Positions 11,388-23,720 are shown, counted from the stretch's first letter. The stretch is 64,000 nt of DNA from Dioscorea cayenensis subsp. rotundata (GCF_009730915.1 NC_052481.1:22046461-22110460); one strand, 5' to 3'. The notes: generated by a model not told the origin, from the sequence alone. Made by a program: numbers and translations.

Positions 11388-11395
11388 TTATATAA
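11388..11395 (-). promoter_or_regulatory. TATA box of the BAHD gene at 9950-11299
   Basis: TTATATAA lies 89-96 bp upstream of the start codon, a normal spacing for a plant gene with a leader of about 60 bases. The leader has a GAA-repeat tract (about 11340-11356). Confidence 0.5.
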
Positions 11396-12608
11396 CCCTG
11401 GAAAGATCTGAAATTATTTAGGTAGAATACTGTAAATGTTTTTTCGACTTAGATCACTCTCCTCTTTTAGTTCTTTACTTGAAAATGCTTCAAACTAATT
11501 GTTTTGTTTTTGAAAATTAATTCACGTAATCTCTTTACATTTAAAAATAACCCAACTAGCCTTTCTAATACAGGACTAATTTAATTATTTTCAAAGGTAA
11601 AAAAAAAATTAAATAAACTCATTTTTAAGAGTATAAAAATTAATTTAAAATATTTTTGAGTAGAGGGATTAAAAAAATAGAGTGACCTATTTGGGGAGAT
11701 CATAATTGCAAATATTATATCAATTATTTATGCATGACTTTTGTGGAGTTTTTTTGTCATTTTATATATAAAAAATATTTGTCTTTATGTTTGTGTATGT
11801 CAGTATGTGTTGGAAAAGCTTGTTTTATTATTTATTAAAGAGAGTTTTGTGTGGTGGTGAAAATTGTGGTTCACATGGGATTCTTGATGAGTTGTGTTTG
11901 TTTGTGTAGGCAGTGGTGGGATGGTGTTGGATGGAAAGAATGATGAGCATGGAATTTAATGCTTTAGATTATTAATAATTATTTGTGCATTGATGGAATT
12001 TGAGGGTTGAGATTATTAATTATTGAATGTGCATTAAACGTGGTTATTATTTGTTGAGTTTAGAAAGTATAGAGATCCCTTTTGATTTATTGATGAGGGA
12101 AGTATAAGAAATATAATATAACATAAATAGTTGAGTTGGAGTGCAAGTGCTGCAGTGCATGGATTATTATTATTATTTATACATACTATTAAAGTAGATA
12201 TATAATCTACTCCGAGAACATTTCAAAAAATAATTTTAAATTTTTTTAATAACATTTAAGTTTTTATTTATATTATTTATAATATAAATAATTGAAAGAC
12301 ATTAATTATATTTAATTATTTATATAATAAATATTCAAAAGACTTTTGAAATCCAAAATATAAAATAGTTTCTATAGTAAAAATTGTTTAATTATATTAT
12401 TTTATATATGATATTTCCTCAAAACTTCTCACAAAATTTTAAAATCTCCGATATGAAATCGGGAAAAATGCCTAGTTATTATTATTTTTGATGTTGTTGC
12501 CATATCCAAAGGCATACTATTTTTTCTCTTTAAACTAGTATATGGTAGTATTGGTGTTTTTGCCGTATAATTTTAAGTTTACCAGTATTTTATGATATAT
12601 ATATATAT
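11396..12608. other. Intergenic DNA upstream of the BAHD gene
   Basis: No coding sequence or RNA gene is seen. The DNA is AT-rich with short ATT runs (about 12163-12178). Confidence 0.5.
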
Positions 12609-12616
12609 ATGCACAT

Positions 12617-13195
12617 ACATATGTTTGTGTTTGTCTCTGTATGTGAGAATGATATGTATGATTTTTTACAAAAAAGAATCCTAGTAACAAATTTATCATA
12701 TTGTCCATTGAAAATTCAAATGAACGATACCATGTATTTAAACCGATACTATTTGTACAAACATATATGTTTGTGTTTGTCTCTGTGTGTATATGATACG
12801 TATGATTTCTTAAAAAAAATCATAGTGACAATTTTACCATATTGTCCATTAAAAATTCTAATGTACAATATCATGTGTTTCAACCAATACCACCAGTACA
12901 AACATATATGTTTATACTTGTCTTTATATGCTTATGATATGTATGATTTTTTTTTTAAAAAAAAAATCCTAGTGATAATTTTACCATATTATCCATTGAA
13001 AATTCTAACATATGATACCATGTGTTTTAACCAATACCACTAGTATAAACATATATGTTTATGTTTGTCTCTATATGCCAATGATATAAATTATTTTTTT
13101 AAAAAAAAAAATCCTAATGATAATTTTACCATATTATCTATTAAAAATTTTAATGTACAATATCATGTGTTTCAACAGATATCACCAGTACAAAT
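12617..13195. repeat. Minisatellite: four tandem copies of a unit of about 145 bp
   Basis: Copies begin at about 12617, 12761, 12902 and 13049, each with acatatatgtttgtgtttgt or a variant. Each runs through tccattgaaaattc, and most end in accagtacaa. Spacing is 144, 141 and 147 bp. The open frame of 144 codons across it (12609-13043) is produced by the repeat and visibly repeats itself, so it is not a gene. Confidence 0.9.
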
Positions 13196-13440
13196 AGATA
13201 CACGCTGATTCTATCAATACAGAACAATATAGAATAGCTGAAACAGAACTAATGAAAATACCAATTTAATTAAAGCACAAGAGAAGAGAAAAAACCTTAG
13301 CCCAATTTTTATTATAAAACCTTTATGCAATGGTTTTTGGGGAACACCATATAATAATCCATTAAAATTATATAAAATTTATTTGCATGCCATTTAAATC
13401 CGGATTCTGAGAAAATCATAGAGAAATGCCCAAATAGTGT

Positions 13441-14805
13441 CTAAAGAAGCTCAAGACCTCCAATGAAATGAGCTCTGAACTGATCCATCTCAACTTTAGG
13501 CATAGCAAAACCAATCTCAACACCTCCTGTGTTTCCCCTGCTTTCAGTCATTGCCATTGATAAAGAATTCCTGATTGAAGTTATCTCAACCTTCACTGGT
13601 TTTCCCCACCCAAAATCAGTATCGTAAACTCGAAACTTCGGTGATCCTGCAACTGACAATACCTTCTCCTCCAAAGCCAGTTCTTTGATTATTTCCGGCC
13701 AATTTTCCGCCTCTCGGAGCACACCACCAGAATTTAACTTATAAATACTACTACCAATAACTTCTGCTGCTTTTCGAACACCGTCGTAGTTCACAAGCTC
13801 GGCCACTTTCATTTGTAACATACAGCCTCCAAGACAGTTTCCAAAGTATCCCGGTGGCAATGCCGGCCTCAGACGACCCCGGGCATCGGCCGGGAAACAC
13901 ATGTAAGCAGTTTTGTCATGTGGCCACCCTGTTGACTTGATCAGGCATGTCCAAACATAAGCACAGGCAATCACAAATGTAGAACAATGGAATGGCTGAT
14001 GATACTCTTCATTCTTGTCCAGTACAAATTTCTTGAGCTTGTCTACATGCTCTGCTTTGAGAGAAAACGTAGAGAAAATCACTTCGTCGACAGTCGTGGA
14101 TGAGTTTTCGATCACTATTAATGCACCATCTTCGACCAAGGTTCGGAGAAAGAGGGAATGCAACTTTGAGTCATGGAGCTCTGTTCTGTCATAGAATGGA
14201 GGAGCTGCAACGATGGAAGTAGTTGCTGCAGAGCTACAAGTGGCTGCCCAGGACTTGATGAAGTTGATAGAGCTAGTACCATCACAAACTACATGGTTTA
14301 TAGTGATAGCTAAACAGAGGCCATTGTTGGGAAATACAGTCACTTGCAAAGCCATTAGAGGATGAGAGTGATTACCAGAGAGTGGTACCAAGCTGGGAAT
14401 CAAAGGCTGCAGATGCTTAAACTCTCTATCTTGGTCGCCGGAGAGTGTGTCGAAGTCAGCCTCAGATTCAGCTAGGATGAACGGAACACTGCCTTCACCT
14501 TCAGTAAAATGATAATCAAACTTGTGCTCCGAATCAGGAATGCTTCGAACACGGCTGGCAAGAAGGAACAAGTGCTGGAGAGTGAGGGAGAGGGAGGCCT
14601 TCATGGTTGGAAGAAAGTGATCGATGAAATGAGAGGTTGAGTGGGAGAACTTGTAGAAGAAGAGCCTCTCGACGGCGCCGGCTTGCAGCCATAGAAGATC
14701 AAAGAAGCTCAAAGGGATGGATGTCTCTGGCACTGAACCCTTTGGAGGAGAGATTGAACACTGGTTGAGCACCTTGAGTCCATGGCGTGATGAGGATGAT
14801 GCCAT
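13441..14805 (-). CDS. BAHD acyltransferase (phenolic/anthocyanin glucoside malonyltransferase-like)
   Basis: A single-exon BAHD enzyme of 454 residues predicted to transfer an acyl group, in this clade often malonyl, from CoA to a glycosylated phenolic. All family motifs are present: HVVCD at residues 171-175 (catalytic His and structural Asp), YFGNC at 320-324 (clade signature) and DFGWGKP at 397-403. The best start is the ATG at 14805 in the context ggccATGGc. The frame can be extended two codons, but only to a GTG. An out-of-frame ATG lies 8 bp upstream (14813). It is the intact paralogue of the gene at 9950-11299 and of the fragment at 1.2-1.7 kb. The true acyl donor and acceptor cannot be read from sequence. 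Confidence 0.93.
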   Translation of the reverse strand: MASSSSRHGLKVLNQCSISPPKGSVPETSIPLSFFDLLWLQAGAVERLFFYKFSHSTSHFIDHFLPTMKASLSLTLQHLFLLASRVRSIPDSEHKFDYHFTEGEGSVPFILAESEADFDTLSGDQDREFKHLQPLIPSLVPLSGNHSHPLMALQVTVFPNNGLCLAITINHVVCDGTSSINFIKSWAATCSSAATTSIVAAPPFYDRTELHDSKLHSLFLRTLVEDGALIVIENSSTTVDEVIFSTFSLKAEHVDKLKKFVLDKNEEYHQPFHCSTFVIACAYVWTCLIKSTGWPHDKTAYMCFPADARGRLRPALPPGYFGNCLGGCMLQMKVAELVNYDGVRKAAEVIGSSIYKLNSGGVLREAENWPEIIKELALEEKVLSVAGSPKFRVYDTDFGWGKPVKVEITSIRNSLSMAMTESRGNTGGVEIGFAMPKVEMDQFRAHFIGGLELL

Positions 14806-15283
14806 GGCCACATGTTGGAGATGTGGTCAACTTGCTCGTATTATAGAATATAGATCAGATGACAAACAATCTAATCTCAATTGTGAATCATTCAATATTA
14901 AATAAATGAAAAGAAGACATCAGGTATTACGACAATTGGAAGTCAATAATAACAAGAAAGCACAGCCATTCATTTAAATAATTGTTTCAACGTTTTCCAA
15001 GAAGATATCATGCTATTTGACAAAAATTGTTGACCAAGCATGGGTAAATCATTTGTGAAGAAACAAATGTCGTCAAGAGTTTCATGAATGCATCAGGTAC
15101 TAATCATACATATGGAGAGGTGTGCTACGATGGACATACTGATTTTAGCTGGGCTGCCCCCTCTGTTGCAAATTCTTGGCCATTGAATTATTGATATCAG
15201 AGACAAAAGATTTCAGCAGGTTGTAGTTATGCAGCTTGTGTGTGATATCTGAGAAATGATCAGATTGGGCAGTGAAAAAAAGT

Positions 15284-17806
15284 TCATAATACCCGGGCTT
15301 CGTTCTTCAACTTGTCAATGAGCTCGTCGACCGATGAGATGATGACCCCAGCTTTCCTTTTAGGGGGCTCGGTCACTTGAACAACCTCCAAATCAGACTT
15401 GATCTCCACATTCAGTTCTTCAAGAGTGACCTTCTTAATGACCTTTGATTTTGCTTTCATTATGTTTGGAAGTGTAGCATATCTTGGCTGATTCAAACGT
15501 AGATCCGTGCTGCAACATTAGATATATGCTGAGTTCGGAAGATAAACAGAAGAACGTAAATAATGGTACTAGATACAATTAGCTATCAATTTGTGAGAAA
15601 ATTTGAGGTTCAACTAAATGTGAACTCTCTCATTTAGCCATGATGGCCATTCAAGTCTGCTTTTATCAATTTGAAGATTCCCCTGTAAACAGATACTTCA
15701 CTAAGGAAGAACCAAGACCAATTCTTCTCAAGGAAGATAGAACCTTGTTGATAATACTGAGCGCCCAGATTGACCAAGATCACCCATCTTTCTTGGTTAG
15801 CCAGGAATCATCCAGCATGCTCAGAGATAATAGATATTAATAAATGGAAGAATAATACAGAAGAGGTGTGACAACAAAAGAATGTTACCCAAACGGAGAT
15901 TGAACCATGGGACATCACAAGGAGAAGACACAGACCATAGCTGCTCTTAGAATACTCAGGGTCACAACTAGATTTTGAAATAGGATAAATAACTTAAATA
16001 TATAACATAACCAAATCAAAATATCATGACAGCACTACTGGCGAGTCCAAACGGAGCCTTCACTTTAAACTTTCAATTATTTGAATTGTCTAGTATCTCT
16101 GATTCTCTAGATTAGAATTCCAATTATAAGCAACAACAACAACAACAATAATAATAATAATAACAATAATAATAATAATAATAAAGAGTTGAAGTGCGAA
16201 CTCTACGTGATTACTGCAGGTAAATCTAAAGAGAGAGTCTCAAGTCCGCCATCCACCTCTCTTTCAACTGTTGCTACTTGCTTTTCCTTGTCCAACAGAA
16301 CCTACCATGCATGCAGAGTAAAGCTATCACAAGCCATACTATGGGCCTTCAGCAAATAGAAAGAGAACTCAGGTTACAAAGATTCATGTTGAGTTACAAA
16401 AGATGAGATGATAGAGAGAAATCATAAATTTGTGCAAAGAATCCCTGGCTTAATTTGTAGTTACAGAAGCAATTGTGACAGGATGGTGCCAAAGATTTTA
16501 CATTAAAGGGTTTAAGCATCAATCCCCAAAATCCTGGCTTGAGATCATAATACCAGAAAAGAAATTAGCTAGCAGAAAATAACCGACCTTTGAGGCAAAA
16601 GTTCCTTGTGGCCAATTAAGCAATCCTGCAACCATCTGCCCAGTTTGATTGCAATCATCATCTATTGCCTGGAAGAACAGCAATTTTAATGAATGGCAAT
16701 ATGGGAAACGATGAAGCATATCTAAAAACAAACTGCCCATCCAGGAAAGTTACAAGAATGATGTGTCTCAATGATGGAATTACATACAAATCAAAGTAAA
16801 GATAAGGGGGAAAAAGGATTGCTTTAAACCACAATGTTTCCAGAACCAAAACTTCCTGGCTTTGAAATCTATGACTTTTTTCTGTCAGCAAATATTCTCT
16901 TGCTTGACTTTCTCAAACAATTTACAGAAATCAGCAAATGATATTGAATCATTAATAGAAACATTTACAAGTTTCAAACTTGGATCATACTTCAGAAAAC
17001 CAACCAGCTTTTTTCACAAAACATCAAAATCTGAACTTTAATTAAAAACTAAAGCATACTCAGAATCCAGAAAAGCTAAAAGTTAACATGCATGCTTCAT
17101 GATAAAATCACACACAAATTGAAGGAAAGCAATTTCTTAAGCCCTAATTGTTCCAGCAGGTTTAGGGCATCAAAATCTGTAGTTTTTTCTTCAAAACAAT
17201 ATTGTCCTGCTCTGCCTTCTTACACCAATTGATAAGTAGCATCCAATTGATAGAACGAACGTAGAAAAGTCATATACTCAAGTAAGTATATCAAATATCA
17301 GAAAAAAAACTATAAAAAATTCGTCAAAAATACAAAAATCAGAACTCAAATTAATAATAATAATAATAAAAAGGTACCTGCTTGCCGAGGATCATAAGTC
17401 CAGGGCGTTCAATCTCAGCAAGTGCTTTGAGAATTTTGGCAACAGAGAGTGGGAGAACCAGGCCAAGCGAACCGGAGTCAACATGAATAGCACGGTCAGC
17501 ACCCATGGCGAGAGCCGTGCGGAGAGTATCAGCACACTGTGCAGGTCCAACGGACACGGCGACGACCTCGGACGCAGCACCAGCTTCACGGATCCGCAGA
17601 GCCTCCTCCACCGCAATCTCACAGAACGGATTCATCGACATCTTGACATTGCTCATCTCCACTCCACTCTGCGATCAAACCAACCAAAAACATCAAATTA
17701 TCCATAATCGGACACTGATTAACCATCAGAGAAGTACCTTATCGGATTTCACTCGGATCTTCACGGCATAATCGATGACGCGCTTCACTGCCACCATGAT
17801 CTTCAT
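15284..17806 (-). CDS. ETFB: Electron transfer flavoprotein subunit beta, 5 exons
   Basis: Mitochondrial ETF beta. With ETF alpha it carries electrons from isovaleryl-CoA and 2-hydroxyglutarate dehydrogenases to ETF:ubiquinone oxidoreductase, supporting amino-acid breakdown in dark or starved tissue. Exons on the minus strand: 17806-17738 ([20 protein letters not shown]), 17668-17378, 16668-16588, 16301-16207 and 15509-15284. All introns have GT-AG ends and phases 0,0,0,2, giving 253 codons plus stop, the normal plant length. Recognisable segments are [29 protein letters not shown] (flavin/AMP site region), [13 protein letters not shown] and, in the last exon, [20 protein letters not shown] element (17846-17852) lies 40 bp upstream on this strand. 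It is head-to-head with the TPR gene. No defect is seen. Confidence 0.95.
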
Positions 17807-18015
17807 CTTCTCCTCCAAAGCTCAAAAAAGGAAGAGTTTTGGGAGTTATATAGACGTTCATCTCTAGAACTCGGTGGCTATCCCAACGGCTTCAAGCATC
17901 GCCGTTCATCTCACACTTGATGAAGATCAACGGCTATTATGTAGAGTTTCACAAGGGTTTTAAGAGGCACTAGTTCAACAAGTCTCTTCCCAGATTGCCC
18001 CCGCCATCGCCGACG
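17807..18015. promoter_or_regulatory. 209-bp shared promoter between ETFB and the KLC-related gene
   Basis: The two divergent start codons are only 209 bp apart, so both leaders and core promoters must fit here. A TATA-like ttatata at 17846-17852 suits ETFB. No TATA box is clear for the plus-strand gene. A 17-codon upstream frame starting at 17923 could lie in the plus-strand leader. Confidence 0.6.
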
Positions 18016-20229
18016 ATGAGACGAGCTTCGTCTTTGATATCCAATCTCGTCGGCAAATCCAAAACTTTTTCCCGGAATGCCCCCAAAACTTTCCCTGATC
18101 GCCAGTTGTTCCCGAGATGCCCCTCCCGGCATCTCCAAACCTTTTCCGATAACACCCTTCCTTCTTCTCCAGCGCCGGTTCCGGCTCCGGCTCATACTCC
18201 TTCCCGGCAGCGTAAACTCAGAGAACTCTCCGAGCTCGAGGAAAAGTTTGAGGCGGCCACCAGCACTGATGAGATACTTATTGCGTTTGAGGCGTTGGAG
18301 CCTTTGCTCGCCCCCGATGATCACAAGCTTGGCCTCGCTTGCCTCAAGGTTGGTCAGCACCTTGAATCCATCTCCTTTGATGATCCTCAGAAAACCCTTG
18401 AATTCGCGCTCCGCGCGCTTAGCATACTCGATCGTGACTCCAAGCCATCCATCTCTGTCGCCATGGCGCTCCACTTGGTCGGCGCCGTTCACTACACGCT
18501 AAAGCGATTTAATGACAGCCTCGGGTTCTTGAACCGCGCCAATCGAATCCTCACCGCCATTGAAAAGGAGGGATCTTGCGACTTCGATGTCCGGCCAGTG
18601 GTTCACGCCGTGCAGCTCCAGCTCGCCAACACTAAAACAGCGATGGGGCGCCGTGAGGAGGCTCTGGTCAATCTCCGGAGATGCTTGGATCTTAAAGTTG
18701 AGATCTTGGAGCCGGACAGCCGGGAACTAGGCGCCGCCCATAGGGATTTAGCTGAAGCTTATGCCTCAGTTTTGAACTTCAAGGAGGCATTGCCTCTCTG
18801 TTTGAAAGCGTTGGAGATTCATGAGAAGCAATTGGGATCGAATTCTGTTGATGTGGCTCATGACCGGCGGCTTCTCGGAGTGATATACACCGGTTTGGAA
18901 GAACATGAAAAGGCATTGGATCAAAATGAGAAATCTCAGAAGGTATTGAAGAGTTGGGGAATGGGGCCAGATCTTTTGAATGCTGAGATTGATCAAGCTA
19001 ACATCCAGATTGCATTGGGGAAGTTCGACGAGGCGATCAAGACTCTGAAAGGTGTTGTGGAGCAGACTGATAACAACAGCGAGGTCCGGGCATTGGTGTT
19101 TGTTTCAATGGCAAAGGCATTGTGCAGCCAAGAGAAATTTGCAGATTCTAAAAGATGTTTGGAGATTTCCTGTGAAATCCTCAAGAACAAGGAGCTTGTC
19201 TCCCCTGACATGGTGGCTGAAACTTTTGTTGAGATATCAGCATTGTATGAGTCGATGAATGAGTTCGGTACTGCAATTTCATTGCTTAAGAGAGCTCTGT
19301 CAATGCTTGAGAGGCTTCCGCAACAGCAGCACTTGGAAGGGAATGTCTCAGCGAAGATTGGATGGTTGTTACTCTTGACTGGGAAAGTTGAACTTGCTGT
19401 TCCTTATCTTGAAAGTGCAGCAGAGAGATTGAAGGAGACCTTCGGACCGAAACATTTCGGTGTAGGATATATCTATAACAATTTGGGAGCTGCATATTTG
19501 GAAATGAATCGGCTGCAATCAGCTGCACAGATGTTCGCATTGGCGAAGGACATCATGGATGTTTCCCTGGGACCTCACCATGCTGATTCCATTGAAGCAT
19601 GCCAGAGCCTTGCCAATGCATATAGCACAATGGGAAGGTGAGCTAGCTAGCTTCTCATCATATTGTTTCCTTATTGTTCTATCATAATTGAGCATGCAAA
19701 AGTGATTCTGCTTTGTGGCTAGATAGTAGATTATATAAAACATGTTTCAGCATTGCATAAAGTATGAATCTAGTGAGAATGAATTGTATTGACTATAGAG
19801 CTTTAGAGCATGTTTTAACTTTTAACAATGAATGAAGCAAAACTTGCATGCTTTAATGACGTTACGTGTTTTACTGTGGTAGTATGTTACTGACCAAAAT
19901 CTGATTTATTTGAAACGTGTTGGTGTAGTTGATCTAACGTTCTTTGTTGTATACACTGTGCAAAGATTGGTGTTTCTTTCATGGCTTATTCTTGGCACAA
20001 ATTAGTAACATTTGTTTGCTTCAAACACAGTTATATTCTTGCTTTGGAGTTCCAGCAACGAGTGGTTGATGCATGGGAAAGTTATGGTCCAAATGCTACC
20101 AATGAACTTAGAGAGGCCAAGCGTCTTCTTGATGAGTTAAAGAAGAAGGCCAGTGGATCAATCTCTGAGGCCATTATTCACAAGGCTTTGCCACATGAGA
20201 GTGACTCCCTCCATACCAAATCCAACTAA
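18016..20229 (+). CDS. Kinesin light chain-related TPR protein, 2 exons
   Basis: Exon 1 is 18016-19637 and exon 2 is 20031-20229, spliced inside a serine codon (GT donor after AG at 19637, acceptor cacag before 20031), giving 606 residues. The ATG at 18016 is the first in frame. The open frame extends 21 bases further upstream but without an ATG. The N-terminus (MRRASSLISNLVGKSKTFSR) is basic and serine-rich, like an organellar targeting sequence. A Pro/Ala-rich linker follows (about residues 48-65), then a series of degenerate 42-residue TPRs of the kinesin-light-chain type, visible as repeated A-x-x-x-L-x-x-A-L-x-I/M segments up to about residue 560. Plant KLCR-type TPR proteins scaffold cytoskeleton or membrane partners. 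The exact subfamily and location are uncertain. Confidence 0.88.
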
Positions 20230-20718
20230 CATTAAATTTTGGTTAGTTATTGTTCGTGATAGTTGCTTTTATTCACACACGATGTTTATTATTTATAAAT
20301 CTTGAATATTTTAATTTGCTTTGCAGATAAATAGGAGCCACAATGTGCTATGAATGTCCGTATTTCTGAATTTTATGCTTAGCTGCTGAATGGAATTAAC
20401 GAGGCATGATATCAAAACACAGGAGTGTCATGTTTTCTTCAATCTGAAGTTGTTGAGGAGAAACAGTAACTCTCAAATATCTATTACTAAGAATTAGTAT
20501 TGTTCTAGGAACTCTAAGCTATAGAATTGTCCCAAGATTTTGTTTTTTCCATTGTAAATGTGATAATTTTGCAACTACCAACTATTTCAAAGATTTTACT
20601 ACAATGAAAAACTCTTCTATTGCTGCTGAAACCATGAACAGGAAAATTACTAACCACCAGAAAACAGAATCCGGTCCAAACGAGAAGAAGAATCACCCTG
20701 ATTGTCGCAGTCCCTCCA

Positions 20719-21402
20719 TTACTGCAGGTGTGGATTATGTTGCAGAATCCTCTGAACTAACAAATAGAGTTGTTTGTTGTTCGAAGAATCCATGGAGAAA
20801 GATCGCCTCACTGTTGGAACATCGAACTGCTCATCCTTGTTCCTCAGATCAATGCATTCATCTCCCATGCTACCAACTTTGTGCAACACTGGAGAAGGAT
20901 TGTTGATTTGTGCCTCCATTCTCAGGTCATCATCTCCAACTTGAATCACTAGATTTTCATTATCTTGGCTTATGAAATCCTTGGAACATGAAAACATGTC
21001 TCTGCTACTGATGCCTCCTCTGCAAACAGGGCAATTGGAATTGGATTGAAGCCAAGTGTCAATGCAGTCAATATGGAAGACATGGAAACAGTGTGGCAGA
21101 ATTTTAAGCCTCTCCTCCTCTTGGAACTCATTCAAACATACTGAACATTCATGGAAAGAAGACCTTGTGTCAGCTTTGAACTGAATTATGGGAATTGCCT
21201 GAATTGCTTGCTCTGTGAGGCCCTGGTTCATGCATGGTGACTCTCGCCACCTGCCGATCATGTCTCGACGGCGCCGGCAACACTTGACAACGTAGAGATA
21301 GTAGCTCACTAGAAGGATTGCAGTTGTGATTATTCCTAGCAGTGAAACTGCAAGTATGGGGAAGCTTGTTTCTGATGAAGAATGAGGCTTGTTTGTATCC
21401 AT
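20719..21402 (-). CDS. RING-H2 finger E3 ligase, ATL family
   Basis: An intronless 227-residue protein with ATL architecture. An N-terminal hydrophobic helix (about residues 14-39, FPILAVSLLGIITTAILLVS) anchors it in a membrane. A basic stretch follows (KCCRRRR), then the GLD-like motif (GLTEQAIQAIP). A canonical RING-H2 lies at residues 86-127: C-x2-C-x14-C-x-H-x2-H-x2-C-x10-C-x2-C, with Pro in CPVC and Trp in DTWLQ, the E2-contact positions. The open frame extends 11 codons upstream but without an ATG, so the start is the ATG at 21402. ATL proteins ubiquitinate targets in defence and hormone signalling. It is convergent with the TPR gene. The substrate is unknown. Confidence 0.93.
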   Translation of the reverse strand: MDTNKPHSSSETSFPILAVSLLGIITTAILLVSYYLYVVKCCRRRRDMIGRWRESPCMNQGLTEQAIQAIPIIQFKADTRSSFHECSVCLNEFQEEERLKILPHCFHVFHIDCIDTWLQSNSNCPVCRGGISSRDMFSCSKDFISQDNENLVIQVGDDDLRMEAQINNPSPVLHKVGSMGDECIDLRNKDEQFDVPTVRRSFSMDSSNNKQLYLLVQRILQHNPHLQ

Positions 21403-22519
21403 TGGAGAAGCAGAAAGAAAGAGTGAATGATTCAAAGAGTGTGCATTGATTTGTGCTTAAACTTTGTATATTTGTTTATTTATTTATTTTGTTTTTAACT
21501 ATTTATTTGATGAGACAATGAACAGCTCATGGGCTGTTTGCCTTAAAAGGGTTTGATTGTTGAGAAAAATCAGGGTGGAAAATCAAAGCTTTGCCTGTTT
21601 TTGTCTCTGTGCTTTGTGATATTAGTGCTTTTGATTTGATGTTTGTTTTTTTTTTTCTTTTGAAAAAAAATTACAGGGAATTTGTTTTTCTCTAAGGTGG
21701 TAGTTGAAAATATTATGAATTTTCAATTATATTGTATTTATAAATTCTTAGATTTAAAAATACAGGAGAATCAAATTTGATGTTTAGTTAAAGTATATTT
21801 TTAAAGAATTTTTTTTTTGTAAGAATGTATGAATTTTGACATTTTTGAGTATTTCCAAATGTTGAGTTTACGGTCTTTTTATTTTTTTTTCAAAATAGTG
21901 TGTGACAATTTACGGTCTTTTTATTTTTTCAAAATAGTGTTTGTATCAATTTATCAAAAAAATAAATGCATGTGTAATTTACTTCTTTGATAGATGTTCA
22001 TCCACTTATATATTTTATATTTTTCATATGGTTGTGTTAATAGCTTTTATAAAGACCAGGTCAAGCTAAAAAGTGTCTGCTCATGTAAAACATATCACAT
22101 GTTCATGTCTTGGTAATATATACATAAGAACAAAATTATCTATTTAATTTAGAAGTATTTTAGTTCATTACTTTCTATAAATTTAGAATTCGATTTGAAA
22201 GCTGATGAAATTCTCTTTATATATTATAAGTTTTTTAAGGAATATCTGAATTATTTTAAAGATAACATTTAAATCTATCATATTTTTAATTAATATATTT
22301 ATATATACCATTTATTAACAATATATTATTTTGAGTTCATATATATATAATGCTATTATTTAAAAAAAAAAAAAAATATATATATATATAACTTAGTGGA
22401 AGCGTGGCAAGAATGTTTAGGACTCTACCAAAGCCTATATGTTTAGCTTTTGTATCTTTGTGATGGAAAGAATGAAAAAAAATAGAGTGACATGACACAA
22501 AAAGTTAGCTTTACAACTT
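21403..22519. other. Upstream region of the ATL gene and AT-rich intergenic DNA
   Basis: No gene is seen. A tandem near-duplicate of about 35 bp containing tttacggtctttttattttt occurs at about 21866-21945. A (TA)n run lies near 22376-22391. Confidence 0.5.
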
Positions 22520-23079
22520 TGCTCTTGACCTATTAAATCATGAGTGTTGATGAAAAAGGAGCAAAAGAAGGTTTTACTTCCCATTAATCACTCGCTAATA
22601 GCATGCATCTTAATAATTTTTCTCATATTATTGAATTGGAACTTTGGTGTTCATTTTTAGCATTCAAATCATTTTAAAAAATATTTTTAAATTAACCATA
22701 AATTTAATTAAAAAGGAGAGATACAATAGTAAAATGAAAGAGAATAAAAATACAACACACTATAAATTGATATAAATAATAAAAACGCTATTATTTCAAT
22801 AATCGAACAATTAAGACGTTTGATTATATTAATTGAGATATAAATAAAATTATAAATGCCCCATATTTTTAAAAAAATATAATAAATATATATATATATA
22901 TAACGACACCCATAAAATAACCGCCACTCGGCAAATACGACTATTCATCTAGAGTGAAGTAAGCCAAGATCCACAGAGAAGCTTAGCTGATGTTAGAGTT
23001 GGGTGTTATTTTATTATTATTTTTAAATTAATTTAATTTTTAATAGAATCTCTGACTCGAACATCATACATATGGGAAA

Positions 23080-23720
23080 TTGAATCTAGCATTATCTGTA
23101 GCTATTTACAAGGAATCATTATAGACCTGTGCAACATGGAGATGCCATTCAATTCACAAGAAGAGTGGCAAATAATTGAGGGTCTATAACTTCATTGCAT
23201 CCATGGCTCAAAAAGAAACTTTATATGCTCCATGAGATAACATGCATTGGAAGAAGGCAAAGCTTTTCAGAACTCCATTCCTTTGCTTGTGATCAAACAT
23301 GGAATTCAAAAACCCTTTGACACAACCATTCAATGAAAACCAGACACATTCACACATAAAATATATGTGAAAGTTGGTTTGGTTCAATCATGGGACCCAC
23401 TCACAACTCAAAACTTATCTTTGTGCATTCTTTTCTTCTTCCTCTTGTTCTTCTTGATGATGATGATGAAGTTAATGTTATGTGTTCCATCTGTTTTTAC
23501 TTTGGTTTCATGTGTTTGAACACTAGGAATAAAAGTAAAAGTTCAGTGAATGGAGATGAGAGATCCATGCTGGCTTTTCTTGTCTCTTTTGTTTGATGTT
23601 TTGATTTGATGATACCATGCAGTTGGAGTAGGTGAATTTCATAAATTACTGTGTGCTCTATGTTTGTTGTTTTTGACCAAATTTCACATCACCAAGGATT
23701 TGTCTCACCCATCTTTTTTT
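23080..23720. other. Unusually conserved non-coding island, copy A
   Basis: About 620 bp, 1-1.5 kb upstream of the dioxygenase gene. It differs from the copy at 35540-36185 at only about 16 positions by eye, fewer per base than the coding exons do. A 68-codon plus-strand frame (23390-23596) exists in both copies but shows indels in an aspartate run, no family resemblance and no obvious start context. I do not call it a gene. It may be an enhancer, an ncRNA, or simply a stretch kept alike by gene conversion. Confidence 0.5.

Noticed and set aside
12609-13043. 144-codon open frame
   Set aside because: The protein repeats itself with the 145-bp minisatellite and is low complexity, so it is a by-product of the repeat.
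23390-23596. 68-codon frame conserved in both duplicate copies
   Set aside because: The whole surrounding 600 bp is equally conserved, codon changes show no bias for synonymous sites, and the length of an aspartate run varies. Kept only as part of the conserved island.
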